Of a DNA stretch of 64,000 nucleotides, positions 1 to 8,499 are shown piece by piece. Below the pieces are notes generated by a model. The model was not told where the DNA came from and ran no database searches. It was given only the letters and a program-made list of their open reading frames with translations. Position 1 is the first letter of the stretch, and each line of letters begins with the position of its first letter. The position numbers and the translations under genes are program-made. This stretch comes from Leclercia sp. LSNIH1 (GTDB taxonomy: Bacteria; Pseudomonadota; Gammaproteobacteria; Enterobacterales; Enterobacteriaceae), in contig NZ_CP026167.1 in assembly GCF_002902985.1 (NCBI RefSeq), positions 3,224,001 to 3,288,000 of the forward strand, read 5' to 3'.

Positions 1-1
1 T

Positions 2-373
2 GGTGTTTATCTATCAACAACAGGCACGACGAACCGGCTGCTCACTATTTCTGTAGCAACTGCGATCTGCCAAAGCTACAGTTTTCATGCCATAGTACAC
101 GGGCGACTAAGTCAAGCCAGATCGCTGATTCTAAAAGGAAGCGTAACAGCTACAGCAGTTTCGCTCAGCGTTTATGGTTTAGTTCATGAAGCAGCGCTTT
201 GTGCTGATAATCTTAAGATATTTAATGCATTTTATTATCAAGCGCTCTATACGCGTAAACTTGAGATGATGTATTTCATTATCGAGCCATTAATTACCCG
301 TAGCCCCTATCTAAACCCCATGATTATATCAGATGATGAGCTTGTTGATTTAATCGTCAGGCTAATGAGGTAA
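2..373 (+). CDS. Unknown protein, C-terminal part (5' end outside window)
   Basis: An open frame runs from the window edge to TAA at 371-373, giving 123 residues with no start inside. It contains a hydrophobic stretch and a conserved-looking end (YALYTRKLEMMYFIIEP-like). I do not recognise the family. It sits directly before a small membrane protein and an hcp gene, 3 bases from the former, so it may be the end of a type VI secretion effector or accessory protein. That role is inferred only from position. The local base composition is more AT-rich than the mar region to the right, which fits transferred DNA. Confidence 0.6.
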   Translation, partial: GVYLSTTGTTNRLLTISVATAICQSYSFHAIVHGRLSQARSLILKGSVTATAVSLSVYGLVHEAALCADNLKIFNAFYYQALYTRKLEMMYFIIEPLITRSPYLNPMIISDDELVDLIVRLMR

Positions 374-376
374 ATT

Positions 377-571
377 ATGCGGTTCTTAAAAAAATGGTTG
401 AAAGAAGAGTTTATCCTGTTTCTATGGGGATGGGGATGTTGTTTATCAATTGTTGTATTTGCTATGTTCGCTGTCTCTCACTTTCCTGATGTTACCATCG
501 AGTTAACAGGATTATTCATTTTATTTCTTATTGGTTTTCACGTTTTTCTCTGGTTTAAATTTAAAAAGTGA
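377..571 (+). CDS. Small two-helix membrane protein, possible immunity protein
   Basis: This 64-residue protein is almost all membrane: a basic N-terminus (MRFLKKWLKEE), one hydrophobic segment at about 12-34, a short polar loop, a second segment at about 42-60 and a basic tail (KFKK). It starts 3 bases after the upstream frame ends and 17 bases before hcp, so the three are probably cotranscribed. Small membrane proteins next to T6SS effectors are often immunity proteins, but nothing in the sequence proves that here. No family was recognised. Confidence 0.6.
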   Translation: MRFLKKWLKEEFILFLWGWGCCLSIVVFAMFAVSHFPDVTIELTGLFILFLIGFHVFLWFKFKK

Positions 572-588
572 TAGAGAGGATATAAAAT

Positions 589-1014
589 ATGTCTAACCCC
601 GCACATTTATGGCTTACGGATGACAACGGTTCACCCATAGTTGGTCCTTGTCTTATGCCTGCCCGACTTGGTTCTATTGAACTGCGGTCTGTTAGTCATC
701 ATGTTTGGTTACCCTCGGATCCAAATACGGGTAAACTAAGTGGGACCAGACTTCATACTCCTGTAAAAGTCCAGAAAGAGTTTGATAGAACGACGCCATT
801 GCTGTTTCGGGCACTTTGCGAAGGCCGTACATTAAAAACAGCAACGCTTAAGATGTATCAAACCAACGACGCTGGTATTGAGGTAGAGTATTTCAATATT
901 GTCATGGAAAACGTCAAAATTTGTGCCATTACGCCGAATTTGCATCCCAGTGGTATGACAAGCACGCACCTTGAAGATATTGAATTACGGTATGAAAAGA
1001 TTCTGTGGAAGTAA
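589..1014 (+). CDS. hcp: Hcp-family T6SS tube protein, truncated by an in-frame stop
   Basis: The 141 residues match the Hcp family that opens with SNPAHLWLTDDNGSP and carries CLMPARLGSIEL, a CEGRTLKTATLKMYQ block and a YFNIVMENVKI strand. Hcp forms hexameric rings that stack into the inner tube of the type VI secretion system and carry effectors. A purine-rich ribosome site (AGAGGA) lies upstream of the ATG. The protein ends at ILWK with TAA at 1012-1014, but the same frame goes on as IDGNILYEDSWNHRVFA to TAA at 1066-1068. That is the usual Hcp C-terminus (typically Y-C-DGNIIYKDSWNER). The stop replaces what is normally a Tyr codon, so this copy is probably a recent pseudogene or yields a tube protein lacking its last strand. 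No other T6SS core gene is in view. Confidence 0.85.
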   Translation: MSNPAHLWLTDDNGSPIVGPCLMPARLGSIELRSVSHHVWLPSDPNTGKLSGTRLHTPVKVQKEFDRTTPLLFRALCEGRTLKTATLKMYQTNDAGIEVEYFNIVMENVKICAITPNLHPSGMTSTHLEDIELRYEKILWK

Positions 1015-1068
1015 ATCGATGGAAATATTCTCTACGAAGATAGCTGGAACCATCGTGTATTCGCGTAA
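1015..1068 (+). pseudogene. Orphaned C-terminal codons of hcp beyond the premature stop
   Basis: The 17 codons after the hcp stop read IDGNILYEDSWNHRVFA in the same frame and end in TAA. The match to the family's normal C-terminus shows that the stop at 1012-1014 is a nonsense mutation and not the natural end. Confidence 0.8.
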
Positions 1069-1103
1069 AATGTGAACCTTAAGCTCCAGTGTTATTCAGA
1101 CTG

Positions 1104-1129
1104 GCCCGGCAAGCGCCGCGTCGCCGGGC
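1104..1129. repeat. REP-like inverted repeat
   Basis: GCCCGGC at 1104-1110 pairs with GCCGGGC at 1123-1129 around a GC-rich loop. It lies between the hcp tail and the 3' end of ydeE. There is no T-run, so it is more like a REP unit that stabilises mRNA ends than an intrinsic terminator. Confidence 0.5.
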
Positions 1130-1136
1130 GCTGCTC

Positions 1137-2330
1137 TCAAGCTACACGAGGTAATTCAACCCACGCCTTCATCCGCATCCCGCGCAAAATCATCATCCAT
1201 GCCAGCACGATGGCGATCATCATTATCACAAACAGCGACCAGTGCGGGAGATGGGTCAAAATTAGGCCGGTGATCATCGGGTTAAACGCCGCACCCAGCC
1301 AGCCGAGGGCCTGTGCGGAGAAGTAGCTCGCTTTCATGCCCGGCGGGGCGATATTATCGATCAACATATATTCACCTGGCGCATAAACAATTTCGCCGAT
1401 GGTAAAGACCGCCGCGGCAATCCCCCAGTAGACCAGATTCTCGCCGGAGAGCATAAACCCAGCCAGACCCAGGACGAAAAATAGGGTACCCAGGGTCATC
1501 AGCGGGCGAATATTACGTGCCGACAGTTTGCGACCAATGATGTATTGCAGGGAGACCACCAGCGCGGCATTCACCGGCAGCACCACGGCCACCACCTTTT
1601 GGGCAAAATCGCTGTCGTAATCGGCCGCCAGTACATACTGAGAGATACAGCTGGCGAATGAGCCGCCCACATAGGAGGCCAGCAGCCCGGAGAGGGTATA
1701 CCAGAACAGCGCCCGGTCACGAAGCAGCACTGACGGCTGCCACGGCACCGGGGCGTTTTCACCGTCGGCCGCCACGCTTTTTTGCACATAGCGCTGAACT
1801 AAAACCAGCGGCAGCGCAGCGCAGAAGGCGGCAACCCAGAACGGCAGTTGCAGGCTGTACATCACCAGCAGCGTGCTCAGCGGCGGTCCAATGGTCCAGC
1901 CAATGTTCAGAAAACTGTAGTTTAGCGAGAAAACGCGCGCCTTTTCTGCCGGGCTCAGCACATCGGAAAACCAGGCTTTCAGCACCGTGGAAAAGACCGA
2001 ATAGGCGCAGTTGATCAGCGAGAATGCCAGCACCACCATGACTGCATTATCTACCAGCGGGATCGCCAGGAAGCCCAACGCCACTGCTGTAATGGCGATC
2101 AGCATATAGCGGTTTTTATCGAATTTGTCGGCCAGAATGCCAAACCCTAAGCTGAAGACCACGCCAATCGTCAGGGCCACCGTCAGGGCATAACCAATAT
2201 TTTCCACGCTCATGTTGAAGACGCGGGTTAAATAGATGGTCATAAACGGCAGCGTAGCGCCGCGGCCAATGGTGAGTAATAGCGATGAGGCCAGCAGCGC
2301 TGCGGTTGAACGCCTGAGAGACTGTTTCAT
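1137..2330 (-). CDS. ydeE: MFS dipeptide/arabinose exporter YdeE
   Basis: This is an inner-membrane major facilitator of 397 residues with about 12 helices. The opening RRSTAALLASSLLLTIGRGA and the LADKFDKNRYM loop (motif A) match E. coli YdeE closely. In E. coli the protein exports dipeptides and takes part in sugar efflux. I placed the start at 2330 (MKQSLRRS), because the longer frame to 2411 adds 27 residues absent from the family and has no ribosome site. It is divergent from eamA with about 190 bases between, as expected beside the mar locus. Confidence 0.9.
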   Translation of the reverse strand: MKQSLRRSTAALLASSLLLTIGRGATLPFMTIYLTRVFNMSVENIGYALTVALTIGVVFSLGFGILADKFDKNRYMLIAITAVALGFLAIPLVDNAVMVVLAFSLINCAYSVFSTVLKAWFSDVLSPAEKARVFSLNYSFLNIGWTIGPPLSTLLVMYSLQLPFWVAAFCAALPLVLVQRYVQKSVAADGENAPVPWQPSVLLRDRALFWYTLSGLLASYVGGSFASCISQYVLAADYDSDFAQKVVAVVLPVNAALVVSLQYIIGRKLSARNIRPLMTLGTLFFVLGLAGFMLSGENLVYWGIAAAVFTIGEIVYAPGEYMLIDNIAPPGMKASYFSAQALGWLGAAFNPMITGLILTHLPHWSLFVIMMIAIVLAWMMILRGMRMKAWVELPRVA

Positions 2331-2521
2331 TTTCCTGCCCGACAAATGCATGTAAATTTTTGTAATATCTATCAGGATTATCACGCCATAAGCATCTTGT
2401 ATAGCACCCAATTTATCCCTAAGTGCTTTGCCTGCCTGTCAGAATTAATGATCTGTTCCTCGCCCGTTTTTTTCGTTACTTTGATAAGTGTTTACAAAAA
2501 TTTAATAAACAGGGGCAGGGT

Positions 2522-3421
2522 ATGACGCGCAAAGATGGGCTGCTGGCGTTGCTGGTCGTGGTGGTCTGGGGACTGAATTTTGTAGTGATCAAAGTCGGGC
2601 TGCACAATATGCCCCCGCTGATGCTGGCCGGTTTACGCTTTCTGCTGGTAGCCTTCCCGGCGCTCTTTTTTATCGCGCGCCCGAAAATCCCGTTTCGTCT
2701 GTTGCTGGGCTACGGTCTGACCATCAGCTTTGGTCAGTTTGCCTTTCTGTTTTGCGCCATCAACTTCGGCATGCCCGCCGGGCTGGCTTCCCTGGTGTTA
2801 CAGGCTCAGGCGTTCTTCACCATTATCCTGGGGGCGCTGACGTTTGGCGAGCGGCTGCAGGGCAAGCAGCTGGCAGGTATTGTCCTGGCGGTGGTCGGGG
2901 TGCTGGTGCTTGCCGAAGCCAGCCTCAACGGGCAGCACGTCGCGCTGCTGGGCTTTTTACTGACCCTGGCGGCAGCGTTCAGCTGGGCCTGCGGCAACAT
3001 TTTCAACAAAAAGATCATGCAGCTGGAGACGCGTCCGGCGGTGATGTCGCTGGTGGTGTGGAGCGCGCTCATCCCGATTGTCCCCTTTATGCTGGCCTCC
3101 TGGCTGATGGATGGCCCGACGGTCATGCTTAACAGCCTGGTCACTCTCGATGTCACCACCATTTTGTCGCTTTTCTACCTGGCCTTTGTCGCCACCATTA
3201 TCGGCTATGGCATCTGGGGCTCGCTGCTCGGACGCTACGAAACCTGGCGGGTGGCGCCGCTGTCGCTGTTAGTGCCGGTGGTGGGGATCGCCAGCGCGGC
3301 GCTGCTGTTGGATGAAAAGCTCGGCGCATTGCAGCTTGCAGGGGCGGTTCTGGTGATGGCAGGGCTCTATATTAATGTCTTTGGTTTTCGTGTGCGCCGG
3401 ACGGCGCGGGTGAGAAGCTAA
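2522..3421 (+). CDS. eamA: O-acetylserine/cysteine exporter EamA
   Basis: This 299-residue drug/metabolite-superfamily permease has two EamA repeats and ten predicted helices. MTRKDGLLALLVVVVWGLNF and the block ACGNIFNKKIM are near-identical to E. coli EamA (YdeD), which exports O-acetylserine and cysteine. The frame opens further upstream at 2423, but the ATG at 2522 has GGGGCAGGG before it and matches the family N-terminus. It ends just before the marB terminator hairpin. Confidence 0.93.
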   Translation: MTRKDGLLALLVVVVWGLNFVVIKVGLHNMPPLMLAGLRFLLVAFPALFFIARPKIPFRLLLGYGLTISFGQFAFLFCAINFGMPAGLASLVLQAQAFFTIILGALTFGERLQGKQLAGIVLAVVGVLVLAEASLNGQHVALLGFLLTLAAAFSWACGNIFNKKIMQLETRPAVMSLVVWSALIPIVPFMLASWLMDGPTVMLNSLVTLDVTTILSLFYLAFVATIIGYGIWGSLLGRYETWRVAPLSLLVPVVGIASAALLLDEKLGALQLAGAVLVMAGLYINVFGFRVRRTARVRS

Positions 3422-3440
3422 AAAAAGCCCCGCGCGGGGC
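3420..3440 (-). terminator. Intrinsic terminator of marRAB
   Basis: The palindrome GCCCCGCGCGGGGC at 3427-3440 is followed, on the minus strand, by a run of T (the A-run 3420-3426 as given). It lies 13 bases past the marB stop, so it ends the mar operon. On the plus strand it abuts the eamA stop but has no T-run. Confidence 0.8.
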
Positions 3441-3453
3441 GGGGCAAAACGAA

Positions 3454-3669
3454 TTAATTGTGCTGATTGTAGTACGGCACCCCTAATTCGTCTGATTTGT
3501 CGCTGCCTGCGCCCATATGGTTAAAATCGTGGGGCGACTGACCGTTAGCGGTCGGCAGAATCATCGTGTCACGGCTGTGTGGCTGCGGCACGGATGGCGT
3601 TTGCTCCGCAAAACTCTGGCCTGAGACCAGCACCAAAGCGGTAAAGGCGGCGGAAGCGAATAGTTTCAT
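3454..3669 (-). CDS. marB: MarB, periplasmic modulator of the mar operon
   Basis: The product is 71 residues with a Sec signal peptide (MKLFASAAFTALVLVSGQSFA) and a short mature part rich in Pro, His and Asn. It is the third gene of marRAB, after marA. In E. coli MarB reduces marA expression by an unclear route. Length, signal peptide and position all fit. Confidence 0.9.
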   Translation of the reverse strand: MKLFASAAFTALVLVSGQSFAEQTPSVPQPHSRDTMILPTANGQSPHDFNHMGAGSDKSDELGVPYYNQHN

Positions 3670-3722
3670 GATTTCCTCGATACGTCTTAGAGCCTAACCC
3701 ACCAGGCTCTTAATACAGGCGA

Positions 3723-4106
3723 TTAGCAGTTACAGTGATTGATCGGAAGCAGATACCGGGATTCCCCATGCATATTGGTAATACGGTATTTATGCGGCGG
3801 CACATCGAAGTAGTTCTTGAACGTGCGGGTCAGGGTCTGTTGCGATTCAAACCCGTAACGCTCAGCCAGATAGAGGATCGGCTCGTTACTTTCCTTCAGC
3901 TTCTGTGCGATTTCCGTTAATTTGCGGCTGCGGATGTACTGGCCTAATGAGTGGCCGGTCTCTTTTTTAAACATCCGTTGCAGGTGCCATTTTGAGTAAC
4001 CTGAGCGCTCAGACACTTTTTCAAGCGAGAGCGGTGACTCCAGGTTATCTTCGATCCAGTCCAAAATGCTATGAATAGTGATGGCGTCAGTATTGCGTCT
4101 GGACAT
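3723..4106 (-). CDS. marA: AraC-family activator MarA
   Basis: At 127 residues, this is a stand-alone AraC/XylS DNA-binding domain with two helix-turn-helix units and no ligand domain. It is nearly identical to E. coli MarA through [20 protein letters not shown] and [20 protein letters not shown]. MarA binds marboxes and turns on efflux (acrAB, tolC), micF and redox genes. The frame allows a start at 4112, but the ATG at 4106 is better spaced from AGAGG. It lies 18 bases after marR and shares its promoter. Confidence 0.96.
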   Translation of the reverse strand: MSRRNTDAITIHSILDWIEDNLESPLSLEKVSERSGYSKWHLQRMFKKETGHSLGQYIRSRKLTEIAQKLKESNEPILYLAERYGFESQQTLTRTFKNYFDVPPHKYRITNMHGESRYLLPINHCNC

Positions 4107-4124
4107 CGTCATACCTCTTTCTGT

Positions 4125-4559
4125 TTACGGCAGGATTTTCTTAAGCAAATGCTCAAGAGTTGCCACTTCGTCCGCCGTTAAGTTTTTTGTTAGTTCCTGG
4201 TGCAGCTCTTGTCCTACTAATTGATGACATTGTTCACACATGTCCGCGCCGTTGCTGGTCAGTTGCAACAGCACGCCACGTTTGTCATTCGGATTCGGGC
4301 GGCGTTCAATCCACCCTTTGCAGACCAGCCGATCGATCATTCGGGTCAGCGCGCCGAGGTCCACAGATAAGATTTTCTTCAGCTCAACCGGGGTAATACA
4401 CACTTCGCAGCGCACAGAGCAGAGCACTTTAAACTGCGTTGCGGTGATATCCAGCGGCGACAGATAGTCATTGAGCAGGCGATCTTTCTTCTGGTTAACC
4501 ATATAGATAAGGCGACCCAGCGGAATGATTTCGTTGAAGAGGTCACTGGTGCTTTTCAC
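4125..4559 (-). CDS. marR: MarR repressor of multiple antibiotic resistance
   Basis: This is a 144-residue winged-helix repressor beginning KSTSDLFNEIIPLGRL, as in E. coli MarR. It dimerises and binds two operator sites, and salicylate or copper oxidation of Cys releases it. The start is GTG at 4559 and not the frame's first ATG at 4589, because the family starts there and operator site II lies immediately upstream, as in E. coli. Several Cys are kept (VLCSVRCEVC, MCEQC), including those implicated in disulfide sensing. Confidence 0.95.
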   Translation of the reverse strand: MKSTSDLFNEIIPLGRLIYMVNQKKDRLLNDYLSPLDITATQFKVLCSVRCEVCITPVELKKILSVDLGALTRMIDRLVCKGWIERRPNPNDKRGVLLQLTSNGADMCEQCHQLVGQELHQELTKNLTADEVATLEHLLKKILP

Positions 4560-4562
4560 AAT

Positions 4563-4580
4563 GGTTGCCCTGGCAAGTAG
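4563..4580 (-). promoter_or_regulatory. MarR operator site II
   Basis: On the minus strand this reads CTACTTGCCAGGGCAACC, just before the marR GTG. It matches E. coli marO site II (ACTTGCCAGGGCAAC) almost base for base. MarR bound here blocks the start of marRAB. Confidence 0.9.
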
Positions 4581-4594
4581 TTTAATCACGGCAG

Positions 4595-4623
4595 ATATTA
4601 TTGCTCAGGCAACTATAAGTCAA
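4595..4623 (-). promoter_or_regulatory. marRAB promoter with MarR operator site I
   Basis: On the minus strand the -35 is TTGACT (4618-4623) and the -10 is TAATAT (4595-4600), with a 17-base spacer. The spacer holds site I, AGTTGCCTGAGCAA, the second MarR-binding palindrome. The arrangement is the same as in E. coli marO. Confidence 0.88.
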
Positions 4624-4637
4624 CTGAATGCATTTGC

Positions 4638-4657
4638 TTATGACACGATTTGCTAAA
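4638..4657 (-). promoter_or_regulatory. marbox upstream of marRAB
   Basis: The minus strand reads TTTAGCAAATCGTGTCATAA, 15 bases upstream of the -35. It matches the E. coli marbox (TTTAGCAAAACGTGGCATC), where MarA, SoxS and Rob activate the operon. Confidence 0.85.
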
Positions 4658-4816
4658 GTGATTCAGCTCACGTTTTTGCCCGTTTTGCCGTTCTATCTAT
4701 CACCAGAATAAATTGATTTCGTAACGAAAATATTACTTACGATGTGTGCGTGGCTGAAACAGGCGGTTTAACCTTATACTTGCCCGGTTATATTTGGATA
4801 AGGACAACTCAGTAAA

Positions 4817-5482
4817 ATGGTTGATTTAATTAAAGCAATTGGGCTTGGACTGGTGGTGCTGTTGCCGCTGGCTAACCCGTTAACTACCGTTGCGCTGTTC
4901 CTGGGTCTGGCGGGGGATATGAACCGTGAGCAACGTAATCACCAGTCGCTCATGGCGTCCGTGTATGTCTTCGCGATCATGATGGTGGCGTACTACGCCG
5001 GGCAACTGGTGATGAACACTTTCGGGATCTCTATCCCCGGCCTGCGTATCGCGGGTGGGCTGATCGTTGCTTTTATCGGATTTCGAATGCTGTTCCCGGC
5101 GCAAAAAGCGACGGATACCACCGACGCGCAGGACGCGCTTGAGGAGAGGTCGGGTAAAGAGGTGCCGAATATCGCCTTTGTACCGCTGGCGATGCCAAGC
5201 ACCGCAGGGCCGGGGACCATTGCGATGATCATCAGCTCCGCCTCAACGGTGCGCAGTGGCAGCGCCTTCCCGGAGTGGGTAATTATGCTTGCGCCGCCGC
5301 TGATCTTCGCCCTTATCGGCGTGATCCTGTGGGGCTGTCTGCGCAGTTCAGGCGCCATTATGCGCTGGGTGGGTAAAGACGGTATCGAAGCGATCTCCCG
5401 TCTGATGGGCTTCCTGCTGGTCTGCATGGGCGTGCAGTTTATCATTAACGGCGTGCTGGAAATTATCCAGACCTACCCCTAA
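4817..5482 (+). CDS. marC: MarC-family integral membrane protein
   Basis: This is a 221-residue inner-membrane protein with six predicted helices, of the MarC/UPF0056 family. It is divergent from marRAB across the mar control region, as in E. coli. Despite the name, E. coli MarC is not needed for antibiotic resistance and its substrate is unknown. [17 protein letters not shown] and [14 protein letters not shown] motifs are family marks. GGATAAGGAC supplies the ribosome site. Confidence 0.93.
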   Translation: MVDLIKAIGLGLVVLLPLANPLTTVALFLGLAGDMNREQRNHQSLMASVYVFAIMMVAYYAGQLVMNTFGISIPGLRIAGGLIVAFIGFRMLFPAQKATDTTDAQDALEERSGKEVPNIAFVPLAMPSTAGPGTIAMIISSASTVRSGSAFPEWVIMLAPPLIFALIGVILWGCLRSSGAIMRWVGKDGIEAISRLMGFLLVCMGVQFIINGVLEIIQTYP

Positions 5483-5490
5483 TCATTGAA

Positions 5491-5514
5491 CCGGGTGGCA
5501 TTCCGCCACCCGGT
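5491..5514. terminator. Hairpin between convergent marC and sotB
   Basis: CCGGGTGG (5491-5498) pairs with CCACCCGG (5506-5513). It sits between two convergent stops and could end both transcripts. The T-run is poor on both sides. Confidence 0.55.
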
Positions 5515-5521
5515 CGCCTCG

Positions 5522-6718
5522 CTAGCCGTGATGGGGCTGCTCTTCCAGCGTGACGGGCCATTTGCGGAAAATCAGTACCGACCAGATTAACGCCGCCAGC
5601 GCCGGTATCGCCCCCAGATAGCCAATTGATGCCATCGACAGATGCAGGCTTATCTGATTCCCCACCAGCGCACCTGCGCCAATCCCCAGATTGAAAATGC
5701 CGGAAAAGAGCGCCATCGCTACATCGGTGGCATCGGGCGCCAGCGCCAGCACTTTAACCTGCATCCCAAGACCAATAATCATGATCGCCACGCCCCAGAC
5801 CAGGCTCAGCAGCGCCAGATGCATTTCACTCCCGGAGGCGGGGAGCAGAAGCAGCAGACAGACCAGCAGCAGGCCAATGGCGCTGCTCACAAGCGTAGAG
5901 GCGTGACGATTGCCGAGCTTACCGAACAGCAGACTGCCAATAATGCCCGCGCCACCCAACAGCAACAGCAGGAGAGTGGCGAAGCGGGCGCTGAATCCGG
6001 CAACCGACTGCACAAACGGCTCGATATAGCTGTAGGCGGTGTAGTGGGCCGTCACCACCACGACCGTCAGCAGATAGAGGCTCATCAGCGCAGGGCGACG
6101 CACCAGCAGCGGCAGGCTTTTCAGGGAGCCGGAGTGCTCGCTCGGCAGTTTCGGCAACAGTTTGATCAGACACAGCAGAGTGAACAGCGCCCCGAGGCCG
6201 ATAATGAAAAAGGTGGTACGCCAGCCAAAATATTGCCCGACGATGCGGCCCAGCGGGAGCCCGAGCACCATTGCCAGCGCGGTACCGGTCGCCAGCAGGC
6301 TCAGCGCCTGGGCGCGTTTCCCGGCCGGGGCCAGGCGGATGGCCAGCGAGGCGGTAATCGACCAGAAAATGGCGTGGGCAAAGGCAATCCCGATCCGGCT
6401 TATCACCAGCACCGTAAAGTTCCAGGCCAGGAACGACAGCACATGGCTGGCGATAAACAGCACGAACAGGCCGATCAGCAACGCGCGGCGCTCAATCTGG
6501 CTGGTGAGCAGCATAAAGGGGAGCGACATCAGCGCCACCACCCAGGCGTAGATGGTGAGCATGATCCCCACCTGCGCCGTCTCCATGCCGAAGCTGCTGG
6601 CGATGTCCGAGAGCAACCCGACCGGAACGAACTCCGTGGTGTTAAAGATAAACGCGGCGACGGCGAGCGTCACCACCCGTAGCCATGCGACCCGGCGGGA
6701 AACTGTGTTGGTTGTCAT
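5522..6718 (-). CDS. sotB: Sugar efflux transporter SotB
   Basis: This 398-residue MFS protein has 12 helices and is almost identical over long stretches to E. coli SotB (YdeA), including [18 protein letters not shown] and [19 protein letters not shown]. In E. coli it exports arabinose, lactose and related sugars and relieves sugar stress. It follows marC convergently, as in E. coli. Confidence 0.94.
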   Translation of the reverse strand: MTTNTVSRRVAWLRVVTLAVAAFIFNTTEFVPVGLLSDIASSFGMETAQVGIMLTIYAWVVALMSLPFMLLTSQIERRALLIGLFVLFIASHVLSFLAWNFTVLVISRIGIAFAHAIFWSITASLAIRLAPAGKRAQALSLLATGTALAMVLGLPLGRIVGQYFGWRTTFFIIGLGALFTLLCLIKLLPKLPSEHSGSLKSLPLLVRRPALMSLYLLTVVVVTAHYTAYSYIEPFVQSVAGFSARFATLLLLLLGGAGIIGSLLFGKLGNRHASTLVSSAIGLLLVCLLLLLPASGSEMHLALLSLVWGVAIMIIGLGMQVKVLALAPDATDVAMALFSGIFNLGIGAGALVGNQISLHLSMASIGYLGAIPALAALIWSVLIFRKWPVTLEEQPHHG

Positions 6719-6893
6719 AGGAATGTCAGGGATTGGTTACGTATATGAGGTGTTTTGATCTTAAAACCAACATTGGTGGAAATACAATCATTTTGTGATG
6801 CAGATCTCACTATGGTGGCAAAGTAATCGCTGGTGGAATCGGTTAATTTCCATGAATATAGGATGCAACATTAAGTTAACAGTAGGTAGAGCG

Positions 6894-7682
6894 ATGCAGG
6901 AAATTGAGTTTTATCTCGTTGATGCGTTTAGCGATAGCGCATTTGGCGGTAATCCGGCGGCAGTGTGCCCGCTTGCGGAGTGGTTACCGGACGAGACGCT
7001 GCTGAAGATGACGCAGGAGCATAACCAGTCGGAGACCGCCTTTTTCGTGCGCCATAAAGGTGGCATCGAACTGCGCTGGTTTACCACCCACGGCGAGGTT
7101 AACCTCTGCGGTCACGCGACGCTTGCCACCGCCTGGGTGTTGTTCAACGAGATGGACTATCCCGATGCCCGGGTCCAATTTGATACCGCCTCCGGCAGGC
7201 TCACCGTCAGCCGCGACGGTGACTGGTTAACCCTCGATTTCCCGGCCTGTCCGACGGAGGCCCAGACTCCACCGCCAGAGATGCTCCATGCGCTGGGGAT
7301 CGACCGCTATGTCGAGGCCCGTAAGGGACGTGCCTGGGTGCTGGTGCTGGAAAACCGTCAGCAGGTTGAGGCGGTTACGCCTGATATTCAGGCCATGACT
7401 CCCGGCGAGCACAAAGTGTCGATTACCGCCCGGGGCGAGGGCGAATACGATTTTGTCAGCCGCTTTTTCTCGCCGGGCGTGGCATTGTGGGAAGATCCGG
7501 TCACCGGCTCGGCGCATACCATGCTGATCCCCTACTGGAGTGAAAAGCTGAACAAAACCTCGCTGTTTGCCCGCCAGGTCTCTGCCAGGGGCGGCGATGT
7601 GCGTTGTGAACTGAAGGGCGACCGGGTGCTGATGAGCGGGAAGGCATCGCTCTACATGAAAGGTCATCTGTTTTTACGCTAA
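6894..7682 (+). CDS. PhzF-family isomerase/epimerase, first tandem copy
   Basis: The product is 262 residues of the PhzF/diaminopimelate-epimerase fold. The catalytic Glu lies in HNQSETAFFV, followed by LRWFTTHGEVNLCGHATLA and the second-half motif WEDPVTGSAHTML. Family members isomerise small metabolites without a cofactor; the substrate is unknown here. The frame opens at 6795, but ATG 6894 matches the family N-terminus (MQEIEFYLVDAFS). A paralog follows 17 bases later. Confidence 0.85.
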   Translation: MQEIEFYLVDAFSDSAFGGNPAAVCPLAEWLPDETLLKMTQEHNQSETAFFVRHKGGIELRWFTTHGEVNLCGHATLATAWVLFNEMDYPDARVQFDTASGRLTVSRDGDWLTLDFPACPTEAQTPPPEMLHALGIDRYVEARKGRAWVLVLENRQQVEAVTPDIQAMTPGEHKVSITARGEGEYDFVSRFFSPGVALWEDPVTGSAHTMLIPYWSEKLNKTSLFARQVSARGGDVRCELKGDRVLMSGKASLYMKGHLFLR

Positions 7683-7699
7683 TAACAAGGATTAACCCA

Positions 7700-8491
7700 T
7701 TGAAAGAAATACAATTCTATCTGGCCGATGCGTTTAGCGACCGCGCATTTGGTGGGAATCCTGCAGCCGTTTGCCCTCTGGAGGCGTGGCTGCCGGATGA
7801 GGTTCTGTTAAAGATGGCACAGCAGCATAACCAGTCGGAGACCGCTTTTTTCGTGCGCACCGATAGCGGTTTTGAGCTGCGCTGGTTTACCACGCTGCAT
7901 GAAATTAACCTGTGCGGTCACGCCACGCTTGCCAGCGCCCACGTGATTTTTGAGTATCTCGACTACCCGCACACGGAGATCGTCTTCTCCACCCGCTTTG
8001 TCGGCGAACTGCGGGTTAAGCGCAGCGGCGACTGGCTGACGCTGGACTTCCCGGCATGGGGTTGTGAGGCGGTGGAAAATCCTCCCGAACGGCTGTTCAG
8101 CACCCTGGGTATCCGCGAGGCGAAAGAGGTGCGGGCAGGGCGCGATTATATGGTAGTGCTGGAAAACCAGCAGCAGGTTGAGGCCCTAACCCCGGATATC
8201 GACGGCATGATGCCGCTGGGTAAGATGGTCTGCGTCACCGCCCCGGGGGATGAGTATGACTTTGTCAGCCGCTTCTTCTGCCCGGGCGAAGGGGTGGCGG
8301 AAGATCCGGTTACTGGCTCCGCCCACAGCATGTTGATCCCTTACTGGAGCGAGAAGCTGGGGAAAACCGCGATGCAGGCTCGCCAGGTCTCCGCCCGCGG
8401 GGGCGATCTGCGCTGCGAGCTGAAGGGCGACCGGGTATTGATTGGTGGCCAGGCGGCGCTCTATCTGAAGGGCACCGTGTTCCTGCGTTAG
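7700..8491 (+). CDS. PhzF-family isomerase/epimerase, second tandem copy
   Basis: This is a 263-residue paralog of the preceding gene, about two-thirds identical by eye over its whole length. It has the same catalytic HNQSETAFFV, NLCGHATLA and EDPVTGSAH motifs. The start is TTG at 7700, preceded by AAGG at good spacing; the protein begins KEIQFYLADAFS like its neighbour. The pair is a tandem duplication and is probably cotranscribed. Divergence is highest in the middle (residues 85-135), which may reflect different substrates. Confidence 0.85.
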   Translation: MKEIQFYLADAFSDRAFGGNPAAVCPLEAWLPDEVLLKMAQQHNQSETAFFVRTDSGFELRWFTTLHEINLCGHATLASAHVIFEYLDYPHTEIVFSTRFVGELRVKRSGDWLTLDFPAWGCEAVENPPERLFSTLGIREAKEVRAGRDYMVVLENQQQVEALTPDIDGMMPLGKMVCVTAPGDEYDFVSRFFCPGEGVAEDPVTGSAHSMLIPYWSEKLGKTAMQARQVSARGGDLRCELKGDRVLIGGQAALYLKGTVFLR

Positions 8492-8499
8492 CATCATAA

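Noticed and set aside
1072..1326. Plus-strand frame after hcp
   Set aside because: It overlaps ydeE in antisense and has no recognisable product.
5642..6682. Plus-strand frame of 346 codons
   Set aside because: It is a shadow of sotB. The translation is full of Gln, Arg and His with no domain, while the minus strand encodes a near-perfect SotB.
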